A DNA stretch of 64,000 nucleotides from PoT sp049331405. GTDB lineage: Bacteria; Planctomycetota; Planctomycetia; Isosphaerales; Isosphaeraceae. The stretch spans positions 9,176,001 to 9,240,000 of the forward strand of contig NZ_CP186274.1 of assembly GCF_049331405.1 (NCBI RefSeq), in the 5' to 3' direction. How positions within the stretch are numbered: the stretch's first letter is position 1; each line of letters opens with the position of its first letter. The notes under the pieces were generated by a model. That model was not told the origin of the DNA. It worked only from the letters and a program-made list of their open reading frames with translations, and ran no database searches. Below, in pieces: positions 18,684-27,456 of this stretch. The translations under genes were made by a program, and so were the position numbers.

Positions 18684-19712
18684 TCAGAGGTCCGAGCTGA
18701 TGATCTCGCCCCCCTTGATCGTGTGCAGGGCCGGCCAGACGTTGAGGTTGATCGTGTTCTTGAGGAACTTCACGCTGCCGTCGCCGAAGACCATGTTGAC
18801 GCCCCCCGGATGCAGGCTCGAGAACTGCCAGGCGAAGGGGAGGCGCTGGGGGTTCGGCGGCGTGCCGGGGAAGTCGACGTTGACGAGCGGCCCGGCCGGG
18901 TAGTTCGGCAGCCACTGGGCGGCGGCGGGGTCGTCCTGCGGCCGAGGGGCCCGGCCGTGCGACGACGTGTGGTAGCCCGAGCCCCACGAAGGCCCCGGCG
19001 ATGCGATCATGGTCTGCCGGGCCTCCCCGACGAGGCACGTGTTCGACGTCCCGTCCTGGAAGTCGGCCATCCGGGTCGAGATGTCGCTGTAGAAGGCCGC
19101 CTGCGCGTACGACTGCGGCATCAGCACGGCCGGGCAGAAGTATTCCTCGTAGTAGCCGACGCTGAAGAGGTAGTTCGAGAGCCTCGCCTGCTGGCGGTTG
19201 TACGGGTCCGCCGGGTTCACCCCGCCGCTGTCCGAGATCTGCGGGGCCTGATCGGACGGGCAGGCGTAGACGGCGACCAGCGTCGAGACGACCGTCGTGT
19301 TCGCCAGGGGGGTCCCCACCAGCGTCGTGTTCCCGCCGTTCCAGGCCTCGCCGGCCGAGGCCTGGCTGAAGTTGTACGCGTTCGCCAGCGTGGTCTGCTC
19401 GATGTATGAGAGCAGGAGGGTGAACCCCGTCGTGTTCATCGACTTGCCCGTCCCCCCGTTCGACGAGAGGCAGCTCCCGCTGTAGATCTTCGGCGGCGGG
19501 AAGGCCCCGTTGACGTCGTGGTAGTTGTGCAAGGCCAGGCCCATCTGCTTGAGGTTGTTCACGCACTGCGAGCGCCTGGCGGCCTCGCGGGCGGCCTGCA
19601 CGGCCGGCAGGAGCAAGGCGATCAACACGGCGATGATCGCGATCACCACCAGCAGCTCGATGAGCGTGAAGCCGCGAGCCCTGACGACGACGGCGGGTTC
19701 GGAACGATCCAT
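18684..19712 (-). CDS. DUF1559 pseudopilin-like protein
   Basis: 342 aa. The N-terminus carries a type IV prepilin/pseudopilin signal (RGFTLIELLVVIAIIAVLIA), cleaved after the Gly by a prepilin peptidase, followed by the LLPAVQAAREAARRSQCVNNLKQMGLALHNYHD segment that defines DUF1559. The C-terminus has the usual HPGGVNMVFGDGSVKFLKNTI motif. These proteins occur in dozens of copies in planctomycetes and probably assemble at the surface; the exact function is not established. It is transcribed with the downstream lipoprotein gene. Confidence 0.95.
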   Translation of the reverse strand: MDRSEPAVVVRARGFTLIELLVVIAIIAVLIALLLPAVQAAREAARRSQCVNNLKQMGLALHNYHDVNGAFPPPKIYSGSCLSSNGGTGKSMNTTGFTLLLSYIEQTTLANAYNFSQASAGEAWNGGNTTLVGTPLANTTVVSTLVAVYACPSDQAPQISDSGGVNPADPYNRQQARLSNYLFSVGYYEEYFCPAVLMPQSYAQAAFYSDISTRMADFQDGTSNTCLVGEARQTMIASPGPSWGSGYHTSSHGRAPRPQDDPAAAQWLPNYPAGPLVNVDFPGTPPNPQRLPFAWQFSSLHPGGVNMVFGDGSVKFLKNTINLNVWPALHTIKGGEIISSDL

Positions 19713-20192
19713 GACTGCTCCCTCGATTCGGGGTGGCGGGAAAGAACGTACGGAAGAACGCGGGCGAGAAGGCCGGACGCGGGCGGGGATGCGAACGCGA
19801 AATCATCTCGAACCGCCGATACGAAGGGCCTCGCCGCGGGGGAAGGGCGCGGGCCGATCGGCCCGGCCTCGCGGCGGGTGTTCGAGACTTCGGCACGGGC
19901 CGGTCTTTCGAAACGCAGGGCAAGGGCACCCCGCAACCGACATCGACGATGGCCAGCCCGGTACGCCCCGAGGAGGATCGGGCGACGGGCCGGCTCAGCG
20001 GGCTTTGACGTCCAGGCGCCACGTCCATCGCGGGCGAGGCGGTCCGGCCAATCGGCCGGAGCGGGGAGACCGGGGCATCCTGGTGCTCGAGACCTCCACT
20101 GGCGAGATACCAACGGATTCGCCGAGGGCGAGAGGCGACGATCGTCGCCGAGAGGAGAGGACGCCCTCTTCAACCTAACATCGATCTGACTT

Positions 20193-20202
20193 TGTTCGAA
20201 CA
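20193..20202. promoter_or_regulatory. Upstream copy of palindromic operator TGTTCGAACA
   Basis: Perfect palindrome, part of a 13-base identity (TTTGTTCGAACAT) shared with the copy 271 bp downstream. The GT-N-AC half-site layout fits FadR-subfamily GntR regulators, one of which is encoded in the cluster. Binding is inferred. Confidence 0.55.
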
Positions 20203-20463
20203 TCGTTAACACGATGTCGAGATCTTTATAGCCACGAGCAAATCGGGCGGTCAAGCGGGCACTCGAAAATTCAAGGAGTCCGCCTGAAGACGTGACGAAT
20301 CGACCCATACGCCCGGATCGAGTCGGGCCATGCCGGGGCCATCACCCCGGCATCTTGACACCTCGGGAATGGATCAAACCCCATGGCCGACAGCGAACCC
20401 CCGGGTATCTTCCGAACGTAGGGGAGGTGAGGCTTGACGCCGCTCATCCTCGGCGATAGGCTT

Positions 20464-20473
20464 TGTTCGAACA
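20464..20473. promoter_or_regulatory. Proximal copy of palindromic operator TGTTCGAACA
   Basis: Same palindrome, 31 bases before the dehydratase start codon, where a bound repressor would block transcription. The two sites are 271 bp apart, compatible with looping. Confidence 0.6.
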
Positions 20474-20504
20474 TTGTACGACCAGGATTCAAACTGGGTG
20501 AAGC

Positions 20505-21710
20505 ATGAGGATAGCGCGAGTAGAAGCCCTGAGGATCCGGCAACCCGACTTCGAGCAGTTCGACTGGTGGCTCACCGGGCCGCTGGACCTGCTCTATGAC
20601 GAGGGGCGGCGGCGGCGCGAGCAGGGGGCGGCCATGTTCAACATGCCGATCGACCTGCGGAGCGACCCGGTCTTCCACGTCCTGGTGCGGATCACGACCG
20701 ACGAAGGCCTGCGCGGCGTCGGCGCGATCGGGCTGGGCTCGCGGGCGATGGCGGATGCCGTCGAGAAGATCCTCGCCCCCCTGATCGTGGGGCGGAACCC
20801 GTTCGACGTCGAGCTGCTCTGGGAGTTGATGTACCGCTCGACCGTGAACATCGGCCGCCGGGGCCTGGTGCTCGAGGCGATCAGCGGCATCGACATCGCG
20901 CTCTGGGATATCCTCGGCAAGGCCACGGGACAGCCCGTCTACAATCTGCTCGGGGGCAAGACCCGCGAGAAGATCCGGGCGTATGCCAGCTACCTCTACG
21001 CCGACAAGGACCTCGACCGCCTGGCGAGCATGGCCGCCGGGTACGTCAAGGAGGGCTTCACCGCCGTCAAGATGCGGTTCGGCTACGGCCCGCAGGACGG
21101 CCGGCCCGGCATGCGGAAGAACGTCGAGCTGATCCGCACGATCCGCGACGCAATCGGCGACGACGTCGAGCTGATGGGCGACGCCTACATGGGCTGGACG
21201 ACCCAGTACGCCATCGAGATGATCCACCTGCTGGAAGACTACCAGCTCGCCTGGGTCGAGGAGCCGGTCCTCCCCGACGACCTCGACGGCTACGCCAGGA
21301 TCCGGGCCTCGACCCGCACCGCGATCGCCGGCGGCGAGCACGAATTCACGCGCTATGGTTTCAAGGAGTTGATCACGCGAGGCTGCGTCGACTACGTGCA
21401 GCTCGACGTCAACCGCGTCGGCGGCGTGACCGAGGCCCGCAAGATCTGGGCGCTCGCCTCGGCCTTCTCGCTGCCGGTCGTGCCGCACTCGCAGAACTAC
21501 CACAACCAGCACCTGATCATGTCGCACGTCAACTCGCCCCTGTCGGAGTACCTCCCCCCCGACTACCGCGACGGCGACACCTTCCTCTCCGAGCTGTTCA
21601 TCGGCGACGCCGTGGCCAAGGACGGTTACATCACCCTCTCCGGCAAGCCGGGCATGGGCGTGGAGCTGAACGAGGCCGTCGTCTCCGAGTACCTGCTCCC
21701 GCGCGACTGA
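20505..21710 (+). CDS. Enolase-superfamily dehydratase, mandelate racemase/rhamnonate dehydratase-like
   Basis: 401 aa. The capping domain is residues 1-130 and the barrel follows. Metal ligands are visible at Asp226 (LMGDAYMGW), Glu252 (WVEEP) and Glu278 (GGEHE), a KxM motif at Lys189 and the catalytic His328 in VVPHS. The segment KMRFGYGPQDGRPGMRKN and the ending HVNSPLSEYL...SGKPGMGVELN resemble L-rhamnonate dehydratase more than mandelate racemase, so I expect dehydration of an acid sugar to its 2-keto-3-deoxy form. First gene of the cluster, directly behind the proposed operator, so probably induced by its substrate. Exact substrate unknown. Confidence 0.88.
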   Translation: MRIARVEALRIRQPDFEQFDWWLTGPLDLLYDEGRRRREQGAAMFNMPIDLRSDPVFHVLVRITTDEGLRGVGAIGLGSRAMADAVEKILAPLIVGRNPFDVELLWELMYRSTVNIGRRGLVLEAISGIDIALWDILGKATGQPVYNLLGGKTREKIRAYASYLYADKDLDRLASMAAGYVKEGFTAVKMRFGYGPQDGRPGMRKNVELIRTIRDAIGDDVELMGDAYMGWTTQYAIEMIHLLEDYQLAWVEEPVLPDDLDGYARIRASTRTAIAGGEHEFTRYGFKELITRGCVDYVQLDVNRVGGVTEARKIWALASAFSLPVVPHSQNYHNQHLIMSHVNSPLSEYLPPDYRDGDTFLSELFIGDAVAKDGYITLSGKPGMGVELNEAVVSEYLLPRD

Positions 21711-21747
21711 CGACCCGATCCCACACGCCAAGGGACCTCCGAACCTC

Positions 21748-22635
21748 ATGACGCGACAACCGCCCCGCATCCGCCGGCATCTCCTCATCGTGGCGCTCGG
21801 CCTGATGCCCCCCACGCTCGCCCTCGGCGGCGAGGTCCAGTTCCGCGAGGGGATCGTCTTCGCCGAGCCCGCCGGGGAGTCGCTCAAGCTGAACCTGGCG
21901 AGGCCCGCCGAGGGGAAGGGCCCGTTCCCGGCGGTGGTCTGCATCCACGGCGGGGGCTTCTCGGGGGGGCGTCGCGAGGACTATGACGAGCTCTGCCGCA
22001 AGTTCGCCGCGAGGGGCTACGTCGCCATCACCATCGACTACCGGCTCTCCCCCAAGCACAAGTGGCCCGCCCACATCCACGACTGCAAGGCCGCGATCCG
22101 CTGGCTCCGCGAGCACGCCAGGGAATTCAACGTCGACCCCGACAAGATCGGCGCGATGGGGAGCTCGGCCGGCGGGCACCTCGCCCAGTTCCTCGCGGTG
22201 ACGAACGACGTCCGCGAGTTCGACGGCGACACCCCGCCGACGAAGCCGTCGAGCAAGGTGAACTGCGTCGCGGCCTGGGCCCAGGCCAGCGACTTCACCC
22301 GCGAGTACGGCGTCTGGAAGGGGGCGGCGGAAGCCTTCAAAGGGTTCCTCGGGGCCGAGCTGACGGCCGACACGAGGAAGCTGCACGTCCGCGCCAGCCC
22401 CCTCTTCTGGGTGACGCCGAACGCGGCGCCGACGCTGCTGATCCACGGCACCGCGGACCATGAAGTCCTGTTTGCTCAGTCGGTCTGGATCTACGAGCGG
22501 TTGCGGTCCTCGGAGGTTGACGTCCAACTCCTGCCGATCGAAGGGGGAGGGCACGGCCTCGCCGGCGACCACCTCCGGCAGGCGGAGGAGGCCACCTTCC
22601 GCTTCTTCGACCGCCAGTTCGGCTCGCATCAATAG
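21748..22635 (+). CDS. Secreted alpha/beta hydrolase, BD-FAE/carboxylesterase type
   Basis: 295 aa. A signal peptide (LLIVALGLMPPTLALGG) precedes the hydrolase. The oxyanion HGGG lies at 67-70 and the nucleophile elbow GSSAG at 138-142 (Ser140); a likely acid lies in HGTADHEV and the histidine in GGGHGLAGD. This matches the hormone-sensitive-lipase/BD-FAE group that removes acyl groups from sugars and xenobiotics. It lies 37 bases after the dehydratase and 12 bases before the regulator gene, so it is in the operon. It may release the acid sugar that the cluster degrades; that is inference. Confidence 0.9.
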   Translation: MTRQPPRIRRHLLIVALGLMPPTLALGGEVQFREGIVFAEPAGESLKLNLARPAEGKGPFPAVVCIHGGGFSGGRREDYDELCRKFAARGYVAITIDYRLSPKHKWPAHIHDCKAAIRWLREHAREFNVDPDKIGAMGSSAGGHLAQFLAVTNDVREFDGDTPPTKPSSKVNCVAAWAQASDFTREYGVWKGAAEAFKGFLGAELTADTRKLHVRASPLFWVTPNAAPTLLIHGTADHEVLFAQSVWIYERLRSSEVDVQLLPIEGGGHGLAGDHLRQAEEATFRFFDRQFGSHQ

Positions 22636-22647
22636 AGGGGTATTCTC

Positions 22648-23322
22648 GTGAGCGACTTGTTGACAGGGACGGCGATGTCGAAGGCCAGGCAGGCCTTTCT
22701 GGAACTCCGGGAACAGATCCTCGACGGCAGGCTCCCGGCCGGGACGCACCTGACCCTCAGGCCGATCGCGAAGTCGCTCGGTATGAGCGTCGGCGCGGTC
22801 TCCGAGGCGGTCCGGGAGCTGGTCCACGAGCAGCTCGTCGACTTCGAGCCGAACTATGGGGCGCGCGTGAAGCGATTCGATGCGGAGACCGTCAGGAGCC
22901 AGCACATCCTCCGGATCGCCATCGAGTGCGAGGCCATCAGGCGCTGCACCGAGAGGATCTCCGACCGCAAGCTCGAGGAGCTGAACGCGCTCGCCGAGGA
23001 GGTCGACCGGCTCAACGACATCGAGGAGAAGCTGTCCGAGGCGCGTCGGCACGACCTCGACTTCCACCTCAAGATCGCCGAGCTCTCAGGCGTCCCCTCG
23101 CTCGCGTCGATCCTCGGCTCGTGCCACCTCGTGCGCCTGATCGCCGTCGAGTCGTCGAGTGACGCGCACGCGGTCTTACCGCATTCGAACCGGACCCACG
23201 TCGAGCTCGTCCAGGCCATCCGGACCCGCGACGTCGAGGCGGCCGAGCGCGCGATGCGAGAGCATTGCGAGTTCTCGCTGCAGCTCCAGTTGCAGATCGC
23301 GTTCGGCTCCGTCGGCCGCTGA
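22648..23322 (+). CDS. GntR-family transcriptional regulator, FadR/FCD type
   Basis: 224 aa from GTG 22648, preceded by AGAGGGG. The winged helix occupies residues 12-75 (ALxxSLGMSVGAVSEAVRELVHEQLVDFEPNYGARV pattern). The FCD effector domain follows, with the metal-binding D/H pattern in HDLDFHLKIA and later histidines in HSNRTHVELV and MREHCEF. FCD regulators usually bind organic or sugar acids and lose DNA affinity. It sits inside the catabolic cluster and is the obvious candidate to bind the paired TGTTCGAACA palindromes upstream. An alternative ATG at 22675 would remove nine residues. Confidence 0.9.
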   Translation: MSDLLTGTAMSKARQAFLELREQILDGRLPAGTHLTLRPIAKSLGMSVGAVSEAVRELVHEQLVDFEPNYGARVKRFDAETVRSQHILRIAIECEAIRRCTERISDRKLEELNALAEEVDRLNDIEEKLSEARRHDLDFHLKIAELSGVPSLASILGSCHLVRLIAVESSSDAHAVLPHSNRTHVELVQAIRTRDVEAAERAMREHCEFSLQLQLQIAFGSVGR

Positions 23323-23355
23323 GCCGAGAAGAGCTGATCCTTGGAGGTCACCCCC

Positions 23356-25770
23356 GTGGTCCCAGATCGACGATGGATAGGAATCACGCTCATCGGTCTC
23401 CTCCTCGCCCCCGGCGTGCGAGTCGGGGCGGCCGAGGCCGACGCGAATGAGGCTGGCATCGACTTCTTCGAGAAGAAGGTGCGCCCCGTCCTGGCCGACC
23501 AGTGCTACGACTGCCACGGCCCCCAGTCCGGCAAGGGGAAGGCCAAGCTCCGCGTCGACACCCGCGAGGCGCTCCTGCAAGGGGGCTTGTCCGGCCCGGC
23601 GATCATCCCGGGAGAGCCCGACCGCAGCCTCCTGATCCTGGCGGTCCGCCACGACGGCGCCGTCGCCATGCCCCCCAAGAGCAAGCTCGAGCCCGACGAC
23701 ATCCAGGCCCTCGCCTCCTGGGTCAAGATGGGTGCCCCCTGGCCGGCCTCGGCCGCCAAGGGCGCGGCGCCCGTCCCGGCCCCGAGCGAGGGGGATAAGG
23801 ACGAGAAGCCGGGCTGGGACAAGGCCGCGAAGGACTTCTGGGCCTTCCAGCCCCTCAAAGGCAGCGAGCCGCCGCAGGCCGATGGTTCGGGAGAGTCCCC
23901 GATCGACCGTTTCCTCCTCGCCAGGCTGAAGGCCGCGGGACTCGAGCAGGCCCCGCCCGCCGACAGGCGGACCCTGATCCGTCGCGCCACGTTCGACCTT
24001 TTGGGCCTGCCGCCGACGCCGGAAGAGGTGGAAGCCTTCCTCCGCGACGACTCGAAATCGGCCTATGAACATCTGCTCGATCGCCTGCTCGCCTCGCCGA
24101 GGTACGGCGAGCGCTGGGGCCGGCACTGGCTCGACGTCGCCCGCTACGCCGACAGCAACGGCATGGACGATAACCTCGCCTACACCGACGCCTGGCGCTA
24201 TCGCGACTACGTGATCGCCTCGTTCAACGCCGACAAGCCATTCTCCCGGTTCCTGGAGGAGCAGCTCGCCGGCGACATCCTCGCCGAGGCCGAGCCGACC
24301 CGGCACGACGAGCTCGTCGTCGCCACGGGGTTCCTCGCCCTCGGGCCGAAGATGCTGGCCGAGGACGACCCGGTCAAGCAGCAGATGGACATCGTCGACG
24401 AGCAGCTCGACACCACCAGCCGCGTCTTCCTCGGCCTGACGATGGGATGCGCCCGCTGCCATGATCATAAGTTCGACCCCCTCGCCATGACCGACTACTA
24501 CGGGATGGCCGGGATCTTCAAGAGCACCCGGACGATGATCTCGTTCCGGGTCGACTCCAAGTGGAACACGACCGGCCTCGGCGGGCCCCAGGCGAGCCTC
24601 CGCCTCGAGGACCTCAAGCAGGTCATCGACAAGCACGACAACGCCCTGGTCAACGGCAACACCAACAAGATGAGCCCCGAGGAACGCGCGGCGCACACCA
24701 AGCTCCTCGAGGACGCCAAGGCCGAGTACGCCGCCATCCCCAAGGCGATGACGGTGATCGAGGGGGACGTCGGCGACGTCGAGGTCTTCCTCCGCGGCAA
24801 CCACCTCACGCGGGGCAAGCTCGCCCCGAGGCACTTCCCGACGATCCTCGCCGGCGACGAACAGACGCCTTTGAGCGCGAAGCAGAGCGGCCGGCTCGAC
24901 CTGGCCCGCTGGCTCGCGAGCCCGCAGAACCCGCTCACCGCCCGCGTCTTCGTCAACCGCGCCTGGCGCTGGCACTTCGGCCGGGGGCTGGTCAGCTCGG
25001 TCGACAACTTCGGCAAGCTCGGCCAGTTGCCCTCGCACCCCGAGTTGCTCGACTGGCTCGCCTTGCAATTCCAGAAGGACGGCTGGTCGGTCAAGGCCCT
25101 GCATAAGCGCATCATGCTCTCGAATGCGTACCAGATGAGCACGCGTTGGGACGAGAAGGCCGCGAAGGTCGACCCCGAGGATCTGCTCCTCTGGCGGATG
25201 CCCAGGAAGCGGATGGAGGCCGAGGCCGTCCGCGACTCTTTGCTCGCCGTCTCGGGGCAGCTCGACCTCGCCACCGGCGGCGCGCTCCTGACCTCGACCC
25301 CCTTCGAGAACCTGAACGTCACGGGCCTCGGCCGGCTCAATGAGGTCTACCAGTCGAGGCGGCGGAGCGTCTACCTGCCGATCCTCCGGAGCGCCCTGCA
25401 CGACCAGTTCCAGGCGTTCGACTTCCCCGACCCGGCCGTCTCCAACGGCGACCGCGTGACCACCACGGTCGCCTCGCAGGCCCTCTTCATGATGAACAGC
25501 GGCGTGATGGAGCTGGCCTCGGCCTCGATGGCGAAGTCTCTCCTCGACGACGCGAAATCCAACGACCCCGACCGCATGCAGGCCGCGAGCCTCCGCCTCT
25601 TCGGCCGCCCCGCCGAGCCGGAAGAGATCGCCGAGTGGCGGGGATTCCTCGACCGTTACGTGACCTTGCCGTCGCTCGCGGCCGACCCGCCCGAGAAGCG
25701 TCGCCAGCGGGCCTGGCAAGGGCTCTGCCGGGCCCTGATGTCCTCGAACGAGTTCGTTTACATCCGTTGA
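23356..25770 (+). CDS. Planctomycete cytochrome c (PSCyt1)/DUF1549-DUF1553 protein
   Basis: 804 aa from GTG 23356; a GGAGG eight bases upstream decides this start. A signal peptide is followed by a haem motif CYDCH (residues 50-54) in a PSCyt1 domain. DUF1549 (about 165-380) contains the RRATFDLLGLPPTPEEVEAFL and YGERWGRHWLDVARYADSNG blocks and a second CARCH haem motif (365-369). DUF1553 (about 515-790) has NRAWRWHFGRGLV. This is an exported multidomain c-type cytochrome, almost always encoded immediately before a DUF1501 protein, as here. The role is not established; a periplasmic oxidation step is likely. Confidence 0.93.
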   Translation: MVPDRRWIGITLIGLLLAPGVRVGAAEADANEAGIDFFEKKVRPVLADQCYDCHGPQSGKGKAKLRVDTREALLQGGLSGPAIIPGEPDRSLLILAVRHDGAVAMPPKSKLEPDDIQALASWVKMGAPWPASAAKGAAPVPAPSEGDKDEKPGWDKAAKDFWAFQPLKGSEPPQADGSGESPIDRFLLARLKAAGLEQAPPADRRTLIRRATFDLLGLPPTPEEVEAFLRDDSKSAYEHLLDRLLASPRYGERWGRHWLDVARYADSNGMDDNLAYTDAWRYRDYVIASFNADKPFSRFLEEQLAGDILAEAEPTRHDELVVATGFLALGPKMLAEDDPVKQQMDIVDEQLDTTSRVFLGLTMGCARCHDHKFDPLAMTDYYGMAGIFKSTRTMISFRVDSKWNTTGLGGPQASLRLEDLKQVIDKHDNALVNGNTNKMSPEERAAHTKLLEDAKAEYAAIPKAMTVIEGDVGDVEVFLRGNHLTRGKLAPRHFPTILAGDEQTPLSAKQSGRLDLARWLASPQNPLTARVFVNRAWRWHFGRGLVSSVDNFGKLGQLPSHPELLDWLALQFQKDGWSVKALHKRIMLSNAYQMSTRWDEKAAKVDPEDLLLWRMPRKRMEAEAVRDSLLAVSGQLDLATGGALLTSTPFENLNVTGLGRLNEVYQSRRRSVYLPILRSALHDQFQAFDFPDPAVSNGDRVTTTVASQALFMMNSGVMELASASMAKSLLDDAKSNDPDRMQAASLRLFGRPAEPEEIAEWRGFLDRYVTLPSLAADPPEKRRQRAWQGLCRALMSSNEFVYIR

Positions 25771-25829
25771 TCGACGTCGGCCGAGCCCGGTCCACGCACG
25801 CAGCCCGAATCCAAAGCAGGAGGTGCCCG

Positions 25830-27260
25830 ATGAAGTCTCGACCCTGTTGCCCGAACGGCGAAGCCCCGCTGTCGCGCCGAGAGATGCTGTCGAGGATGGG
25901 GGCGGGGTTCGGCGGGCTGGCCCTGTCGGCCTTGCTGGCCGAGGAGGCGGCTGCGAACGCGGCCAGGAACCCGCTGACGCCGAGGGAGCCCCACTACGCG
26001 CCCAAGGTCAAGCGAGTGATTATGCTGTTCATGTTCGGGGGGCCGTCGCACCTCGACACGTTCGACCCCAAGCCTCTCCTGACGCGGGACAGCGGCAAGG
26101 CCTTACCGCAGGACAGGCGCCCCCGGGTCGTCTCGTTCCCGAACCGGATGGGCAACCTCGTCGGCTCGCCTTTCGAGTTCAAGCAGCACGGCCAGAGCGG
26201 GACGTGGGTCAGCTCCCTCTTCCCGGAGGTGGCGCAGCGGGCCGACGACCTCTGCATGATCAACTCGATGTTCTGCTCCAACTCACGCCACGGCGGCGCG
26301 GTGCTGGAGTGGCACACCGGCACCGACACGTTCGTCAGGCCGAGCATGGGCTCGTGGATCACCTACGGGCTCGGGAGCGAGAACCAGAACTTCCCCGGCT
26401 ACGTGACGATCTGCCAGGACCTCTCGCAAGGGGGGGCGAACAACTTCGGCTCGGGCTTCCTCCCCGCCGCGTATCAGGGGACGATGCTGGGACACTCGGG
26501 GATCAAGCCGCAGGAGGCGAGGGTCCCGTTCATCGGCAATGGAGGCGACCGCGCCGACCTCCAGCGCCTCGAGCTCGACCTGATCGCGCAGATGGATCGC
26601 CGCCAGGCCCCTGGGCGAGGGCCCGACTCGGAACTCGACGCCCGGATCGCCTCGTTCGAGCTGGCCTTCCGGCTCCAGACCGAGGCCCCCGAGGCTCAGG
26701 ACATCGGCAAGGAGTCGAAGGCGACGAAGGCCCTCTACGGCCTCGACGACCCGACTACGGCCGACTTCGGTACTCAATGCCTTTTGGCCCGGCGGTTCTC
26801 CGAGCGTGGCGTGCGGTTCGTCCAGTGCAACGTCGGAGGCTGGGACGCCCACAACAACCTCAAGGCCGACCACAGCCGCCTCGCCCACTCGATCGACAAG
26901 CCGATCGCCGGGCTCCTCACCGACCTGAAACAGCGCGGGCTTTGGAACGACACGCTGGTCGTCTGGGGGGGCGAGTTCGGCCGGACCCCGACCTGCGAGG
27001 GGACCGACGGCCGCGACCACAACCCCCACGGCTACACCATGTGGCTCGCCGGCGGCGGCATCAAGCCCGGCATGACCTGGGGCAAGACCGACGACTACGG
27101 CTACTTCGCCGTCGAGGACAAGGTCCACGTCCACGACCTCCACGCCACGATCCTGCACCTGCTGGGCCTCGACCACAAGCGCCTGACCTACCGCTACGCC
27201 GGCCGCGACTTCCGCCTGACCGACGTCCACGGCGAGTTGGTCGAAGGGATCCTCGCCTGA
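25830..27260 (+). CDS. DUF1501 protein with Tat signal
   Basis: 476 aa; the ATG at 25830 has an AGGAGG box 7 bases upstream. The N-terminus carries a Tat-like SRREMLSRMGAGFGGLALSALLA signal. DUF1501 proteins are related to sulfatases/alkaline phosphatases, and recognisable blocks are present: MLFMFGGPSHLDTFDPKP, HNNLKADHSRLAHSIDKPIAGLL, VVWGGEFGRTPTCEGTDGRDHNPHGYT. It pairs with the upstream DUF1549/DUF1553 gene, as in nearly all planctomycetes. Function unresolved. Confidence 0.93.
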   Translation: MKSRPCCPNGEAPLSRREMLSRMGAGFGGLALSALLAEEAAANAARNPLTPREPHYAPKVKRVIMLFMFGGPSHLDTFDPKPLLTRDSGKALPQDRRPRVVSFPNRMGNLVGSPFEFKQHGQSGTWVSSLFPEVAQRADDLCMINSMFCSNSRHGGAVLEWHTGTDTFVRPSMGSWITYGLGSENQNFPGYVTICQDLSQGGANNFGSGFLPAAYQGTMLGHSGIKPQEARVPFIGNGGDRADLQRLELDLIAQMDRRQAPGRGPDSELDARIASFELAFRLQTEAPEAQDIGKESKATKALYGLDDPTTADFGTQCLLARRFSERGVRFVQCNVGGWDAHNNLKADHSRLAHSIDKPIAGLLTDLKQRGLWNDTLVVWGGEFGRTPTCEGTDGRDHNPHGYTMWLAGGGIKPGMTWGKTDDYGYFAVEDKVHVHDLHATILHLLGLDHKRLTYRYAGRDFRLTDVHGELVEGILA

Positions 27261-27456
27261 CCGTAAACGGCTCGAGGCCGCCCCGGCTTCGAGCCTGCAA
27301 TCTGCCTCGCCTCCCACCCCGCCGGGCCTTGAGCCGAATCCAGGCCGGGTTTTCCGCGACAGTTGGAAAACCATCAGCGCCTTCGATCTCAAGCCTGCGA
27401 TAATCTCGAGACCGTCGAACCTCTCCCTCACGACGCAAACCAACGGAGCCGAACGG

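Larger units (their letters stand above)
19713..20504. other. Regulatory intergenic region upstream of the catabolic cluster
   Basis: About 790 bases between the DUF1559 gene and the acid-sugar dehydratase gene. I found no gene. Two copies of a perfect 10-bp palindrome lie here, at 20193 and 20464. The part from about 20170 to 20510 is AT-richer than its surroundings, as expected of promoter DNA. Confidence 0.6.

Noticed and set aside
23176..25719. Open frame of about 850 codons antisense to the DUF1549/DUF1553 gene
   Set aside because: Shadow frame; the + strand protein has a signal peptide, haem motifs and a ribosome binding site.
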